In this document: one piece after another, positions 43,071-54,494 of the stretch
Layout of the letters: each line of letters begins with the position of its first letter
Position numbering within the stretch: position 1 is the stretch's first letter
NCBI GenBank assembly: GCA_021613335.1
Contig: JAJTWR010000473.1
Coordinates: forward strand, 1,208,501 to 1,272,500
Reading direction: 5' to 3'
DNA from: Whitmania pigra
Taxonomy: Eukaryota > Annelida > Clitellata > Hirudinida > Haemopidae
DNA: 64,000 nucleotides
Made by a program: the position numbers and the translations under genes
The notes under the pieces: generated by a model
Told to the model about the DNA's origin: nothing
Database searches by the model: none
The model's input: the letters and a program-made list of their open reading frames with translations, nothing else

Positions 43071-46000
43071 ATGAGTAACAACGAATCAACTGCCACCGAC
43101 ACTGACCTGTGTCCAGTTTGCCACGAGGAGATTCGCATTTACGCCATCGGGCAATGCAATCATCCTATCTGTTTTCGGTGTTCTGTCAGAATGAGGTTTC
43201 TCTGTGAGCAGATGTATTGCCCGATTTGTCGTTCTGACATCAAACAGGTAAACAATTTCAGAGGACTTTGATCGTATTTAGAAATTATGTCATTACATGT
43301 TAATTGCTACTCGTCCGCTTAATCGATTAAAGAGTCTTCAAGATTAGGTCATGCTCATTAAAGCTTTTGTTAAGTAGTTCATTCTCGTCAAAGCTTTCTA
43401 TTTAATGGTTTTAATAAATTGGTTCATCTGTAAATGGAAAAACAAAAGTAGAACATGTTACGTTGTCACTAGACTCTAAAATTTAACATATAATGCTCAA
43501 AAACATGACGTGCCTGTTTATTAAAATAGTCTATTTATTCACATAATAACTTAATAATTATTGTTGTTATTATTATTATATCGTCAAGTGAATATCACAC
43601 ATTATGTTATGCATTCTCCAGGTAGCCTTCCTGACATCATCAACAAAGTTCGAGACCATCAAACTCTCGTCTCTCTGCATGGACAGAAGGGCCATGATAT
43701 TCTCCGAGAGCGAAGAAATCAGGGACAAGTACGGACAGCTCCTCAAACACAAGTGAGTAGACTAGCGACTATTATGTTGATAATGATTATTATTTTTTTA
43801 TTAACACATTATAATATGTTATGTTATAATAGGTGATTTGTAAGGCATTGATTATGTGGAGTTTCAATATTAATCAGATGTAATTAGTTCTTTTAGCGAT
43901 AGATATATATATATATATTAATATATTAATCGTTAATGTTAAATGCAAATCTGATCAATATTGAAACTACGATGCAAATTCGTTCGTTGGTTTACGTGGA
44001 CAGGTGTTTGTACTGCGATCCTCAGCAAGAGTTCGAGTCCTTCCAACAGTTGAAGGCACACACGAGTCGAGATCACAAACTCATGTCGTGCAAGCTCTGC
44101 ACGGACAATCTGAAGGTTGGTGTTGATAGGTCAGAATAAATAGTTGGCCGTTGTTGGAATCGATTCCACTAGAGCAGTGATTTTGATGAATTTAAGATCA
44201 TTTGAATGGTAGAGTTTTTGAGTTGTGTTTTCATCCGTACGGACGGTTAAAGTATTTTGATGTAACTAGAACTGTAGAAAACATGCGATTTTAAATTCAA
44301 GTCATTGCCATAACTAAGTAATATCAAAGACTCTGTTCCATTTTTTGCATAATTTATGCAGAATATAGCTCTACCAATTAACATAAAATATGATCTCATC
44401 AGCTGTTCAGCCACGAGAGGAAGTTCTACCGAACCTTCGAGATGGTGAGACACAAGAAGATCGGGGACCCGGACGACAAGTCTTACAAGGGCCACCCGTT
44501 GTGTCAATTCTGCGACGAGAGGTACTTCGACAACGACGCCCTGGTCATACATCTGAGGAAGGACCATTTCTACTGTCACTTCTGCGAAGCTGATGGCAAA
44601 ACCGGCGAATTTTTCTGGTGAGTTATTTAATGGCGTTTTCTGATGTTTCCGTGCTTTGGTTTTGGTTTTCTAGTTTAGTGTAGGAAGTGATAATCTGATA
44701 ATTGGATTAATCAATGATAATTTGATAATTGGATTAATCAACGATAATTGATAAATATATTTTATGAATGAGTAAGAGTACTTATTATACTTCCATTTTT
44801 CATTGTTTCTGATCATAATTCATGAATCTTTTCTAATTCTTGTAAAAGTCTTGCAACATGTACTTGTGATTGCAGTTAATGAATTTTTAAAGATGCATAG
44901 ATCACATCTACACAATCTTATCAATGATGGTAATTCCCAAATAATCGATGTCCTTAACATTAAAAAAAAAGAAGTAATAAGTCACAAAAACACAGCACAT
45001 CTGGTTAAAATTAGAAATTAATTTCCACGTCCAGCAACTACGAAGACCTGAAACAGCACTTCAAGGAGAGCCACTACCTCTGCGAAGAAGGGGACTGCGC
45101 CAAAGCCCAGTGGACGAACGCCTTCAAGTCCGACATCGACCTGAAGGCCCACATTTCCCAGGTTCACTCCAAAGGCCTCGACAAGCACCAAGCCAAACGT
45201 CTCAAGACGCTGGATCTAGACTTTGCTCAGCCAGGTCTGTGGTTGGATGTTTGAGAAGAAAGGATCTGCTTTAGTTAATGTGGAAATGTAGGGTATAAAA
45301 TGATGTGCCTTCTGAGTAATTGTAGCAAATTGAAGCTGCCAATGATAGAGTCTGTTAGACCAAGATTAAAGTAAATTTATTATTACTATTATATAACTTG
45401 GTTATGTAATGTAATATAATGTATAAAGGTCGAAGGCAGAGATCCGACAGAATGAACAGAGACCAGAAGAACAGAGAGGAGTTCCAGGCAGCTCAGGTGC
45501 TGTCAGCTACTCTTGCCAGTGTTCAGAGGCAGGGTCACATACACATAGCCAAACAAGGTTTTGTGGACATGATCAGAGGGAAGAATCCAAATCCACCGGT
45601 CCAAAATGAACCCCTTCCTTGTCATTCGGACTTTCCCGATCTCAACGGAAGCATTCCTAAACGACCCAAAGAGACGCCCAAAGTCGAAGCCGAGGGAAAA
45701 GCCGAAGAGAAACAGTCGGAACAGGCGCAAGCCTCGAACGACCGCTTTGCTTTCAAAGCCGGTAGAAGCGCAAATTACTTGGCATCTCAGGGAGATTTCC
45801 CGATGTTGCCGTCGCAGAAACCCGCCCAGCAATCGGATCAGTCGAAAATCAAGTCGCATCAGACGACGAAGAACCCCTGGAATAAAACCGAGGCCAAGAA
45901 CGTCGCGAAAGAGAAACCGAAGCCAACGGAAATAAAGAGTCGCATGGATTCGAGAAGGTCCGACCGACCTCTCGTTAACGGCAAAATGGAAGTCTTGTCG

Positions 46001-47029
46001 AAAAAGAACATGCCTACTCCACTGGCTGAGAAGAAGGTTGAAAACTTAGAATCTAAGAAGCCTGAAAGCATAGAGAAAATTCAGCCATTAAAATCCAGTA
46101 ATGACAGTAAAGAACAGCCAAATGTAAAAGTTGAAAATTCTGACAAAATTCAAACACCAGAAGACTCCACTAAAGCGACGTCCGTTCAAAACGGTCCCAA
46201 AGTCGTACAAGCCCCCGTCGTTACTTCCATGAAACAGCTCACCAGGCTATACAAAGACTGGGCCTTTGAGGGTTCTGACCCCAAGGTTAAGAATAAAAAC
46301 AAGGAAAGCAGCAAAAAGAAGTCAAAGGATGACGATGTCTTGAGCCAGGATGATCGTAATGATTCTTCGAAACAGACAAAGTCCCCAAAGAAGTCGTCAA
46401 AAGGTCCACGGCAACCCGCCGAAACACCTCTCCAAACAATGGAGAATGGAATGCCTGACCAATCTGCATCGAACCCTCCACCCAAAGATTCCAATCCCCA
46501 GTTGGGACCTCCTCCGGGTTTTTCGCAACCAAAAACTTCGGCTCCTCCTCCTGGTTTCATGCCCAAGAATGTAGCCCCACCGGGGTTTGCCCCGAAGTCC
46601 GATTCACGGTTGCAAACGAGGAGTAATCGGCCCTTCCACGACGGAGATTTCCCTTCCCTTTCCACAGATGGTTCTGGTAATCTCACCTCCAAAATCCTGA
46701 AGGTTGCGGGTCCGTCACTCAAAATCATAACTCCTGGTACGTGGCCAGTGGCTCCGGAAATTCCGGCGCTGGAATCCGAAACCCCGGAGCAAAGAATGTC
46801 GAGGTTGATCCTCATAGAGAAAGATCAGACGGCCCTCGAGTCGTTGAAACTCCTGTTACTTAAACTGAACCAAGGTGTGACCGAACCAGAAGATTTTTAT
46901 ACCTCTTGTTCTAAACTCCTGACATCTTCGGTTCTTGCCCTTACGTTCAAGGATATCTCGGCCTGTGTCGCATCTGCCAAAGATAAAGCCAAGGTTTTGG
47001 CCATTCATCAAAAGCAGTCTTCCAATTAA
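43071..47029 (+). CDS. ZNF598: ZNF598-type RING E3 ubiquitin ligase, six exons (copy A)
   Basis: Exons 43071-43247, 43622-43752, 44004-44115, 44403-44617, 45035-45234 and 45429-47029, in phase, 811 aa. An N-terminal RING (residues 14-53: CPVC, HPICFRC, CPIC) is followed by a block of C2H2-like fingers (residues about 100-270), then a low-complexity region and a C-terminal helical segment (TPEQRMSRLILIEKD). Three proline motifs ending PPGF lie at about 46504-46592. In its family the enzyme ubiquitinates small-subunit proteins (eS10, uS10) of collided ribosomes in the cytosol, and a PPGF-type motif recruits GIGYF/4EHP to block initiation. This is the intron-bearing and presumably parental member of a three-gene cluster, followed 1.0 kb downstream by an intronless copy. 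AATAAA at about 47214. Confidence 0.93.
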
Positions 47030-48051
47030 ACAAGAAATACCATGCCCTGGATTAAGCGGGGTCAATATCGGTCGATTACTTTGATGTATTAATTTTAAAT
47101 ATTCAAGTAGCTTCGATAAAAACTTTAAGCTTATTATGTGATTAGTGGCAATTACGAAACTTGAACTTAGGAGATTTATAAGGTGTGCAGGTAATTTAAG
47201 GTAATATAATGGAAATAAACACGTTCCCCACGAAATTATGGCACACTTTGTTGTTTATATATGCCTGCTACATTTATAGATGATCAGGATTAAGACAGTT
47301 CTCCTGCAACAGTGGTTTGAACCCCTGAAATGAGCTGTTCTGACTTGCACAGTTACAGTGGTATCGACGGTGTAACCGGTCAATGGGATATTATCTCTTA
47401 CTCATACGTAAGAAGTGCTTTAAGAACCAAATTTTGGTTTTGACTGCCAATGGCCGTCGTCAGTGGTGGATATACTGGTCTAGCCTTTCTGGTGTTTAAA
47501 GATAGCTGTTCCAGTAAGCGTCTTTCAATACGATTTGTAATAAGAAGATAAGTGGAAGCTCTCTAAGACAGTCACTGCGGCAGTTAATGGGAGGTGCAAT
47601 GCAAAGGCAGGTAAGGAGTTTTGGTAGGAATTGAGAAACACAGATTTCTGAGAAAATGTAATGGAGCGAAGTATGATGTGTGATGTTGACTGAATTTCAT
47701 TTTATTATTTCTTGTGAAATCAACATTTTAGATGCGATCGATTTTGGATTTTCATTAGCCTATGAGGTTTTGATACAGCAAATTACGAACAAGCAAATTA
47801 TTTTATTAAAAAGTAATACAAGAAAAAAATTAAATAATTATTGTCATTTTTTTTATAAAAATTTAAATAAATTTGTAAGAATTTATTCCATTTAATCATT
47901 AAATTTAATTACCTTAATTCTATACGGAGTCTTTTATTTCGAAGCTCGTCTGAAAGTGTTGACCAAAAGCGTAAACTTTATCAACAATACAATCGATAAT
48001 AAGATATAAAGGCATCGCAATAATCAACATATTCAAGGATCTCATTTTAAA
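47030..48051. other. Spacer between ZNF598 copies A and B
   Basis: Holds the 3' UTR of copy A and a GC-moderate block (47266-47660) with a B-box-like GGTTTGAACCC at about 47321-47331, possibly a SINE remnant. The last 400 bp before copy B are very AT-rich. Confidence 0.4.
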
Positions 48052-50637
48052 ATGGAGACCAAAGAAGCTAAAGATGTTAGCAATCTGGAGCTGTGTCCGG
48101 TTTGTCAGGATGAGATCAAAATTTACGCTTTGGGTAAATGCGACCATCCCATTTGCTTTAAGTGCTCGATTCGTATGAGGCTTCTTTGCGAACAGTTCCA
48201 TTGTCCGATTTGCCGATCGGAAATCCGCCAAATTGCTATGCTGACGTCAAAGGTAAGCTTCGGAACGATCAACTTTTCTTCACTTTGCATGGACGGAAAG
48301 AACAAGATCTTCTCGGAGAGCGCAGAGATCCAGGATCAGTATCGTGAACTGATGAGGCACGTGTGCACTATGTGCGAGACACCGCAAGAATTTAAGTACT
48401 TTTCACAGCTGAGGTATCACGTCAGTCGCGTGCACAAGTTGATGAGCTGCAAACTCTGCACAGAAAACCTCAAGTTGTTCAGCAGCGAGAGAAAGTTTTA
48501 CAACACACAGGAAATGGTGAGGCACAAGAAAATCGGTGACGCCGACGAAAAATCTTACAGAGGTCATCCACTGTGCCAATTCTGTGACGAGAGATATTTT
48601 GACAAAGACACCCTCAACCTTCATCTGAGGAAAGACCATTACTACTGCCAATTCTGTGAAAAGAACGGCATCACAGGAGAGTTCTACTGCACTTATGAGG
48701 ATTTGAAGAAACATTTCAAAGAAGATCACATTCTTTGTGAAGAAGGAGAATGTGCCAATGCCCAGTGGACGCATGCTTTCGACTGTCAAATCGACTATAG
48801 GGCTCATGTGGTTAAAAATCACAAGGAGCTGTTAAACAAGCCTGAATTCAAAAAGTTCATGAACTTAAATATCGCCATGGGGCATGAAGAACACAGGGAT
48901 AGGAGACGAAATTATCAGCAAAGAAGGGAGCCACAGGGGAACAGCGAAATTTCTTCTGCAATTGCCAATGTTGTAAGACAGGGTTATGTAAACGTGGCTC
49001 CTCAGGCTGTAATCGATCTTATGAGGGGACGTACTACCTCTCTTGCTCCAACTCGTCCTTCAGATGTCTCTCAACTTGCCACTAATGTCTATCCAACGGT
49101 TCGAGCATCTGGTGGTAGGGGGGGCGCCACTGGTGGGGACATGGCCAATACAACAGCTCCAAATAGAAGCATTCCTTGCAAGAATGCAACAGTCAGAAGT
49201 ATGGGAGAATTATCTGCTTCGGCCAGTAATATGATGAATGGTCAACACAGAGAGATCAGGGAGCATACAAAGCTCATTGTTCAAAATCAAGAGGCTCCTC
49301 AACTTCTCGCTAGTGATTTTCCAAGCATTCGAGCATCTGCTTCTGGTATCGGAGGCGGCAAAACTGGAAAGAAAACTACTCTAGCCGTTCAAAACGAAAT
49401 AAGGACCAATAATGAAGCAACAACCACAAAGGGATCACAAGTTATCGTCAACAATGTTAATGGATTATCTGCTTTGGCCAGTAAAAACAAAAATATGAAA
49501 GACAACGAAAATCAGACAGGTCTTTGGACAACCAAGACTGAATCTGAAAATTTCAGTCCAGATGTTACAAGAGATTCTAAAGAAAATTTTCAACCTCAGG
49601 TCGAAAGACAACTTGAAAAATTGGGACTAGATGACAAGGAGAACCATCCCGATTCTCAACACGTTCAATCAAATAATGTCGAACATAGTCAGTCGTCGCT
49701 TGCAAAACCAATTAAAAAACATACATACGTCGGAAACACATCCAAAATGGATACCGAAGGTGTCACTGAAGAATTTCCCAATCTTCCAATTAAAAAGCCA
49801 TTAAAGGCAAATCTTTCTAAACAGGCCAAAAACGATTGGAGCTCGGGTTCTATCGTCGAAAAGATGAGTGATTCGGCTAAAACAACAGAAGTTCAGCCTC
49901 AGAAGACTGTGAGTCCCACCGAGTCTAGTATTCAAAACTTTCCTTCTCTTCCAGTTCACAAACCATCAAAAGCTGTTCCATTGAAACAAACCAATGTTGC
50001 TTGGGGAGCTGAATCTGGCGCAAGTAAAATTGCAAAGAAGAAGGAAAAATTAACGAAACCTCTTGTCCAAATGATTCCAAAAACATCTAACCAAAAGACT
50101 CAAACGAAGCCTGTCGAACAAAATGTCCCTAAAGCATCTAATCAGGACTATCCGTCTCTTCTCTCCAAAAACGTGCCAAAGACTGAGCCATCTCAGAATG
50201 TCAGCGGTTGGGAAGATTCTACCGCTTGTAAAGTCATTAAGAAGAAAAAGAACAATCCTAAACCTGAGCCAAAGAAGCCTCAGAAGAAGATACTCGATCA
50301 GGAATTTCCCTCTCTTCCATTCAAGATTGTAGAAAAGAGAATCTTGAAGGTTGTCAAAGTTACCAAGGTTGTTTCTGAACAGGATTTAGAGACTCCTATG
50401 GAGAGAATGTCTAAATTGATCCTCGCCGAAAAAAATCGATCGACACTCGAATCTCTGAAAAAGTTGTTAAACCATATGAACAACAGCATCGTCGAAGCTG
50501 ATCAATTCTACGTTTCCTGTGCGGAGCTCCTCACACAAAGCTTTTTCGAAGATAATTTCAGGGACATCTCTGCCTGCGTCAAGTCTTCCAAGGACAGGGC
50601 CAAGCTCACGGCGTTATATCAATTATATTGCTGTTAA
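48052..50637 (+). CDS. Intronless ZNF598-like RING E3 ligase (copy B)
   Basis: A single 861-codon frame collinear with all six exons of copy A, with every intron absent, so it most likely arose by retrotransposition. The RING (CPVCQDEI, HPICFKC, CPICRSE) and the finger block (CTMCETP, CKLC, CQFCDERY, CQFCEKNG) are intact. The C-terminal half is a Lys/Ser/Pro-rich linker with repeated FPNLP/FPSLP motifs each followed by a Trp (NDWSSG, VAWGAE, SGWEDS). The C-terminal helical segment (TPMERMSKLILAEKN) is present. No PPGF motif is found. Relative to copy C the last codons are frameshifted and the protein ends LYQLYCC. The long intact frame says it is expressed and selected, or was until recently. 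Confidence 0.9.
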   Translation: METKEAKDVSNLELCPVCQDEIKIYALGKCDHPICFKCSIRMRLLCEQFHCPICRSEIRQIAMLTSKVSFGTINFSSLCMDGKNKIFSESAEIQDQYRELMRHVCTMCETPQEFKYFSQLRYHVSRVHKLMSCKLCTENLKLFSSERKFYNTQEMVRHKKIGDADEKSYRGHPLCQFCDERYFDKDTLNLHLRKDHYYCQFCEKNGITGEFYCTYEDLKKHFKEDHILCEEGECANAQWTHAFDCQIDYRAHVVKNHKELLNKPEFKKFMNLNIAMGHEEHRDRRRNYQQRREPQGNSEISSAIANVVRQGYVNVAPQAVIDLMRGRTTSLAPTRPSDVSQLATNVYPTVRASGGRGGATGGDMANTTAPNRSIPCKNATVRSMGELSASASNMMNGQHREIREHTKLIVQNQEAPQLLASDFPSIRASASGIGGGKTGKKTTLAVQNEIRTNNEATTTKGSQVIVNNVNGLSALASKNKNMKDNENQTGLWTTKTESENFSPDVTRDSKENFQPQVERQLEKLGLDDKENHPDSQHVQSNNVEHSQSSLAKPIKKHTYVGNTSKMDTEGVTEEFPNLPIKKPLKANLSKQAKNDWSSGSIVEKMSDSAKTTEVQPQKTVSPTESSIQNFPSLPVHKPSKAVPLKQTNVAWGAESGASKIAKKKEKLTKPLVQMIPKTSNQKTQTKPVEQNVPKASNQDYPSLLSKNVPKTEPSQNVSGWEDSTACKVIKKKKNNPKPEPKKPQKKILDQEFPSLPFKIVEKRILKVVKVTKVVSEQDLETPMERMSKLILAEKNRSTLESLKKLLNHMNNSIVEADQFYVSCAELLTQSFFEDNFRDISACVKSSKDRAKLTALYQLYCC

Positions 50638-51672
50638 ATTGGATTCTTTTTATGGGTGTTTTAGCATCCATTTAAATGATTCAATTAAAAGTATGAGATG
50701 ATTCTATGAATGATGTGGGATTCTTTGAAAAGTGCATTTATAAAGTGTCGCGTTTATATGCAAGGAAAAGAATATTGTCAGCCACTTTTGGTTAATAAAT
50801 AAATAATTTACCAAAAAAAATTGGCATGCTTAAAAATTGATTTTCCGAATCATTTCGTGGGATTTAAAAATATGGTAACAAAAATAAAGCAATTAAAACA
50901 GCATTGGAGTTGATTGTGATAATTTTGGCTTTTTAATTATTTCTTAGTTGTTACCTCTAAAATAGTTAAAGAAAAATGTTTCATTATTATCCCTGTTTTA
51001 CTTATTCTAATTTTCAATGAGCATAAAGCTGCTTCCTACAAATCTGCATAGTTGAACTATTTTCATGAAATTTTGTTTGATAATATTTTGTTATATTTGG
51101 GTTTTTAAGTGAGTTTTCTAAATTATGAAGTTGTTACTTTGATTTATTATTATTATTAAGCTATTAATTTAATTCAGCAAATCCTGCAGAAAGTCACATG
51201 ATCATAGGGTAAAATAGATCACAAGTACCGAGGGGTTATTGAAGCTATTGGCTTCTGTTGAAACTAATGATTTAGCGCCACCCTTAATATCATTAATTTG
51301 GAGAAATAAAATTTTGATAATTTGATCATCTACTCTAGCTCGACATGAATTTAGCGTCTCTTAGACAGGTCGCGCTGAGTGGGCACTATACCAATTACTT
51401 TCTTTTAAATAAAAAAAAAAGTGTATTCAATCAAACTTAAGAAATATATTAACAAAATAAATAAACAGTAAATAAAAAAATTGTTAAAAATTAATAGATA
51501 AAAACTAACAAAAAAATATTAATTAATAAAATTTAATTAGCATATTTATATTTACGATCTTTTTTTGGACGTCTACCTAGTCACATGTTCAAATGCTCAT
51601 ACAGAAAACCATAAGCATTGAATATCAAGACATCAACAGAAGTAACACAATCAAGAATCCAAATTTACAAAA
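50638..51672. other. Spacer between ZNF598 copies B and C
   Basis: 50710-50732 still matches the coding end of copy C (gatg.gtgggattcttt), a leftover of the lost reading frame. AATAAA at about 50793. The rest is AT-rich without features. Confidence 0.6.
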
Positions 51673-54000
51673 ATGGCAACCGCTGAATGTAAAGATTTGG
51701 AGCTGTGTCCAGTTTGCCAGGATGAGATCAAAATTTACGCTTTGGGTAAATGCGACCATCCCATTTGCTTTAAGTGCTCGATTCGCATGAGGCTTCTTTG
51801 CGAACAGTTCCATTGTCCGATTTGCCGATCGGAAATCCGCCAAATTGCTATGCTGACGTCAAAGGTAAGCTTCGAGTCGATCAACTTTTCTTCACTTTGC
51901 ATGGACGGAAAGAACAAGATCTTCTCTGAGAGCACAGAGATCCAGGATCAATATCGTGAACTGATTAGGCACGTGTGCACTATGTGCGAGACACCGCAGG
52001 AATTCAAGAACTTTTCACAGCTGAGGTACCACGTCAGTCGCGTGCACAAGTTAATGAGCTGCAAACTCTGCACAGAAAACCTCAAGTTGTTCAGCAGCGA
52101 GAGGAAGTTTTACAACACACAGGAAATGGTGATGCACAAGAAAACCGGTGACGCCGACGAAAAATCTTACAGAGGTCATCCACTGTGCCAATTCTGTGAC
52201 GAGAGATATTTTGACAAAGACACTCTCAACCTTCACCTGAGGAAAGACCATTACTACTGCCAATTCTGTGAAAAGAACGGCATCACTGGAGAGTTTTACT
52301 GCACTTATGAGGATCTGAAGAAACATTTCAAGAAAGTGCACATTCTTTGTGAAGAAGGAGAATGTGCCAACGTTCAATGGACGCATGCTTTCGACTGCCA
52401 AATCGACTATAGGGCTCATGTGGTTAAAAATCACAAGGAGCTGATGGACAAACCGGAATTCAAGAACTTTATGCACTTAAATGTGGCCCTGGGACACGAG
52501 GAGCATAGAGACAAGAGGCGAAACCATCATCAAAGAAGGGAACCAAAGGGAAATAGCCATGTTTCATCGGAAGTTGCCAATGTTGTAAGTCAAGGTTATA
52601 TAAACACAGCTCCTCAGGCTGTAATCGATCTCATCAGGGGACAAACCACCTCTACTGTTTCTACTCAAGAGGTCCCTCAACTTTCTACTAATGAGTTCCC
52701 AGCTATTGGATCATCCGGGGGCGTCACAGCTGGTATCAAAACGATTCCAATTATTCACAAAGATATTAAAACTTACAAAAGCGCAACATCCAAATTTGAG
52801 ACGTACTCTAGCAGCATCAGCAGTGTGAATGAATTCCCTGCTTTGCCAGGTAATAAGAAGAATTGCCAGAACAAAGAGAATCAGACACCTCGTCTGGCAA
52901 CAAAGACACTATCGCAGACACAGAGGCCAGATAATTCGAAGGAAATCAAACAGGCAACGTTCCAACCTCAGGTTGAAAAACAACTTGAAAAGTTGGGACC
53001 AGGGGACAAAGAGAACCATTCTGAATCGGCACAGCCATCAAATGTTCAGTTAAATCTCATCGGAGACGGATGGTCCCAGCTTGCAAAGTCATCCAAACAG
53101 CATGCATTAAAAGAGAATATTCCCAAAATGCAAGTAAAGGCTGTTAATGAAGAATATCTTGATCTTCCGCTTAAAAAACCATCAAAGGTTACTCCGTGCA
53201 CACAGGCCAATAACGGTTGGAGCTCGGGCTCTATCGTCGAAAAGATGAGTGATTCGGCTAAAGCAAGAAATGTTCAGCCTAAAAAGGCTGTGAGTCCCAC
53301 TGAGTCAAAAAATCAAAACTTTCCATCTCTGCCCATTAACAATTCATCAAAAGTTGTTCCATTGAAACAAGCCTGTGGTTGGGGGGCTGACTCTGCCGCA
53401 TGTAAAGTCGCTGAGAAAAAAGAGATTATTGCGAAACCTGTTATCCAAAATCTCCCTAAAGCATCTATCAAAGAATATCCTTCTCTTCCCATGAAAAGCA
53501 ATGCAAAGGTAGAGCTCTCAAAAGAAATCAACGTATGCGGATATTCTGCCGCATGTAAGGTAGAGAAGAAAGAAAGCATTCCTAGACCCGAACATCAGAA
53601 GCCTCAGAAGAAACCTGGCCAGGAATACCCGTCTCTTCCCTCCAGGATCGTTGAAGAGAAAATCCTGAAGGTTGCCAAAGTTACCAACGTTGTTCCAGAA
53701 GAGGACTTAGAGACACCCATGGATAGAATGTCTAACTTGATCCTCGCCAAGAAAAATCGATCGACACTCGAATCTCTGAAGAAGTTGCTGAACAGCATCA
53801 ACCAGGGCATCGTCGAAGCTGAGGAATTTTATGCTTCCTGCACTGAGCTCCTGACTACATCATTTTTCGAAGACAATTTCAAAGACATATCTGCCTGCGT
53901 CACGTCTTCCAAGGACAGGGCCAAGGTTACAGCAGTGTACCAGAAGAAAATTGCTGCCGAGTTGGATCAGTTGGTTGTTGATGAGTGGGATTCTTTGTAA
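51673..54000 (+). CDS. Intronless ZNF598-like RING E3 ligase (copy C)
   Basis: A single 775-codon frame, also without introns. The first 265 residues (RING and fingers) are almost identical to copy B, even at synonymous sites, while the linker is much more divergent and about 90 residues shorter. Zinc ligands are conserved. FPSLP-type motifs (EEYLDLP, QNFPSLP, KEYPSLP, QEYPSLP) recur, with Trp in NGWSSG and CGWGAD but replaced in the next unit (NVCGYS). It ends VVDEWDSL after the conserved helical segment. No PPGF motif. It probably arose by tandem duplication of copy B or its precursor after retrotransposition. The substrate is inferred to be ribosomal by family only. Confidence 0.9.
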   Translation: MATAECKDLELCPVCQDEIKIYALGKCDHPICFKCSIRMRLLCEQFHCPICRSEIRQIAMLTSKVSFESINFSSLCMDGKNKIFSESTEIQDQYRELIRHVCTMCETPQEFKNFSQLRYHVSRVHKLMSCKLCTENLKLFSSERKFYNTQEMVMHKKTGDADEKSYRGHPLCQFCDERYFDKDTLNLHLRKDHYYCQFCEKNGITGEFYCTYEDLKKHFKKVHILCEEGECANVQWTHAFDCQIDYRAHVVKNHKELMDKPEFKNFMHLNVALGHEEHRDKRRNHHQRREPKGNSHVSSEVANVVSQGYINTAPQAVIDLIRGQTTSTVSTQEVPQLSTNEFPAIGSSGGVTAGIKTIPIIHKDIKTYKSATSKFETYSSSISSVNEFPALPGNKKNCQNKENQTPRLATKTLSQTQRPDNSKEIKQATFQPQVEKQLEKLGPGDKENHSESAQPSNVQLNLIGDGWSQLAKSSKQHALKENIPKMQVKAVNEEYLDLPLKKPSKVTPCTQANNGWSSGSIVEKMSDSAKARNVQPKKAVSPTESKNQNFPSLPINNSSKVVPLKQACGWGADSAACKVAEKKEIIAKPVIQNLPKASIKEYPSLPMKSNAKVELSKEINVCGYSAACKVEKKESIPRPEHQKPQKKPGQEYPSLPSRIVEEKILKVAKVTNVVPEEDLETPMDRMSNLILAKKNRSTLESLKKLLNSINQGIVEAEEFYASCTELLTTSFFEDNFKDISACVTSSKDRAKVTAVYQKKIAAELDQLVVDEWDSL

Positions 54001-54494
54001 ACGATTACAATATATAAATATATATATATATATATTTATAATATATTGGAATGTGAAGGACTTTCATAAAAAAAGTGCACATTTTGCTTAATGTTTTGTA
54101 CAATAATAAATATAACTAATACAAACCATGTGTTATTTTTCTTATTTTAAGTAAGGATTTTCTAAATGCGCAACTAATGATCTCTTTTTTAAATGCAAAA
54201 ACTTTTTCTTTCGGGGAAAATGATTCATTGGAAAATTTGTTTTGAGGCGTCTGCTTTCGTTTTATGCATAATGTCGCCGATTGCTGGTATCGCTTACAAA
54301 TATAATTTTAAAAGTTTATTACTAAACAAATAATCTTTTATTGGGATTTTTAGCTCCTCCATCAATATTTTAGTTATGCATAGACACATTAACTTATTAT
54401 CGCCACAATACTATTTTGAAAATTCGTTTTGGCTGTTATTTGTATTGACTTGGTGTTTCTAAGGTAATTATATTTTACAAAAACTTTTGAATAT
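54001..54494. other. Spacer between ZNF598 copy C and SART3
   Basis: A (TA)n run at 54011-54045 and an AATAAA at about 54104 serve as the likely 3' end of copy C. The SART3 promoter should lie in 54120-54490; no clear TATA box or other motif was seen. Confidence 0.5.

Noticed and set aside
46186..46815. 209-codon minus-strand frame inside ZNF598 copy A
   Set aside because: Antisense shadow; the Gly-rich pattern mirrors the Pro-rich sense strand.
48252..48262. GTAAGC in copy B (and in copy C) as a splice donor
   Set aside because: It lies at the first exon junction position of copy A, but the reading frame continues through it into sequence homologous to exon 2, so there is no intron.
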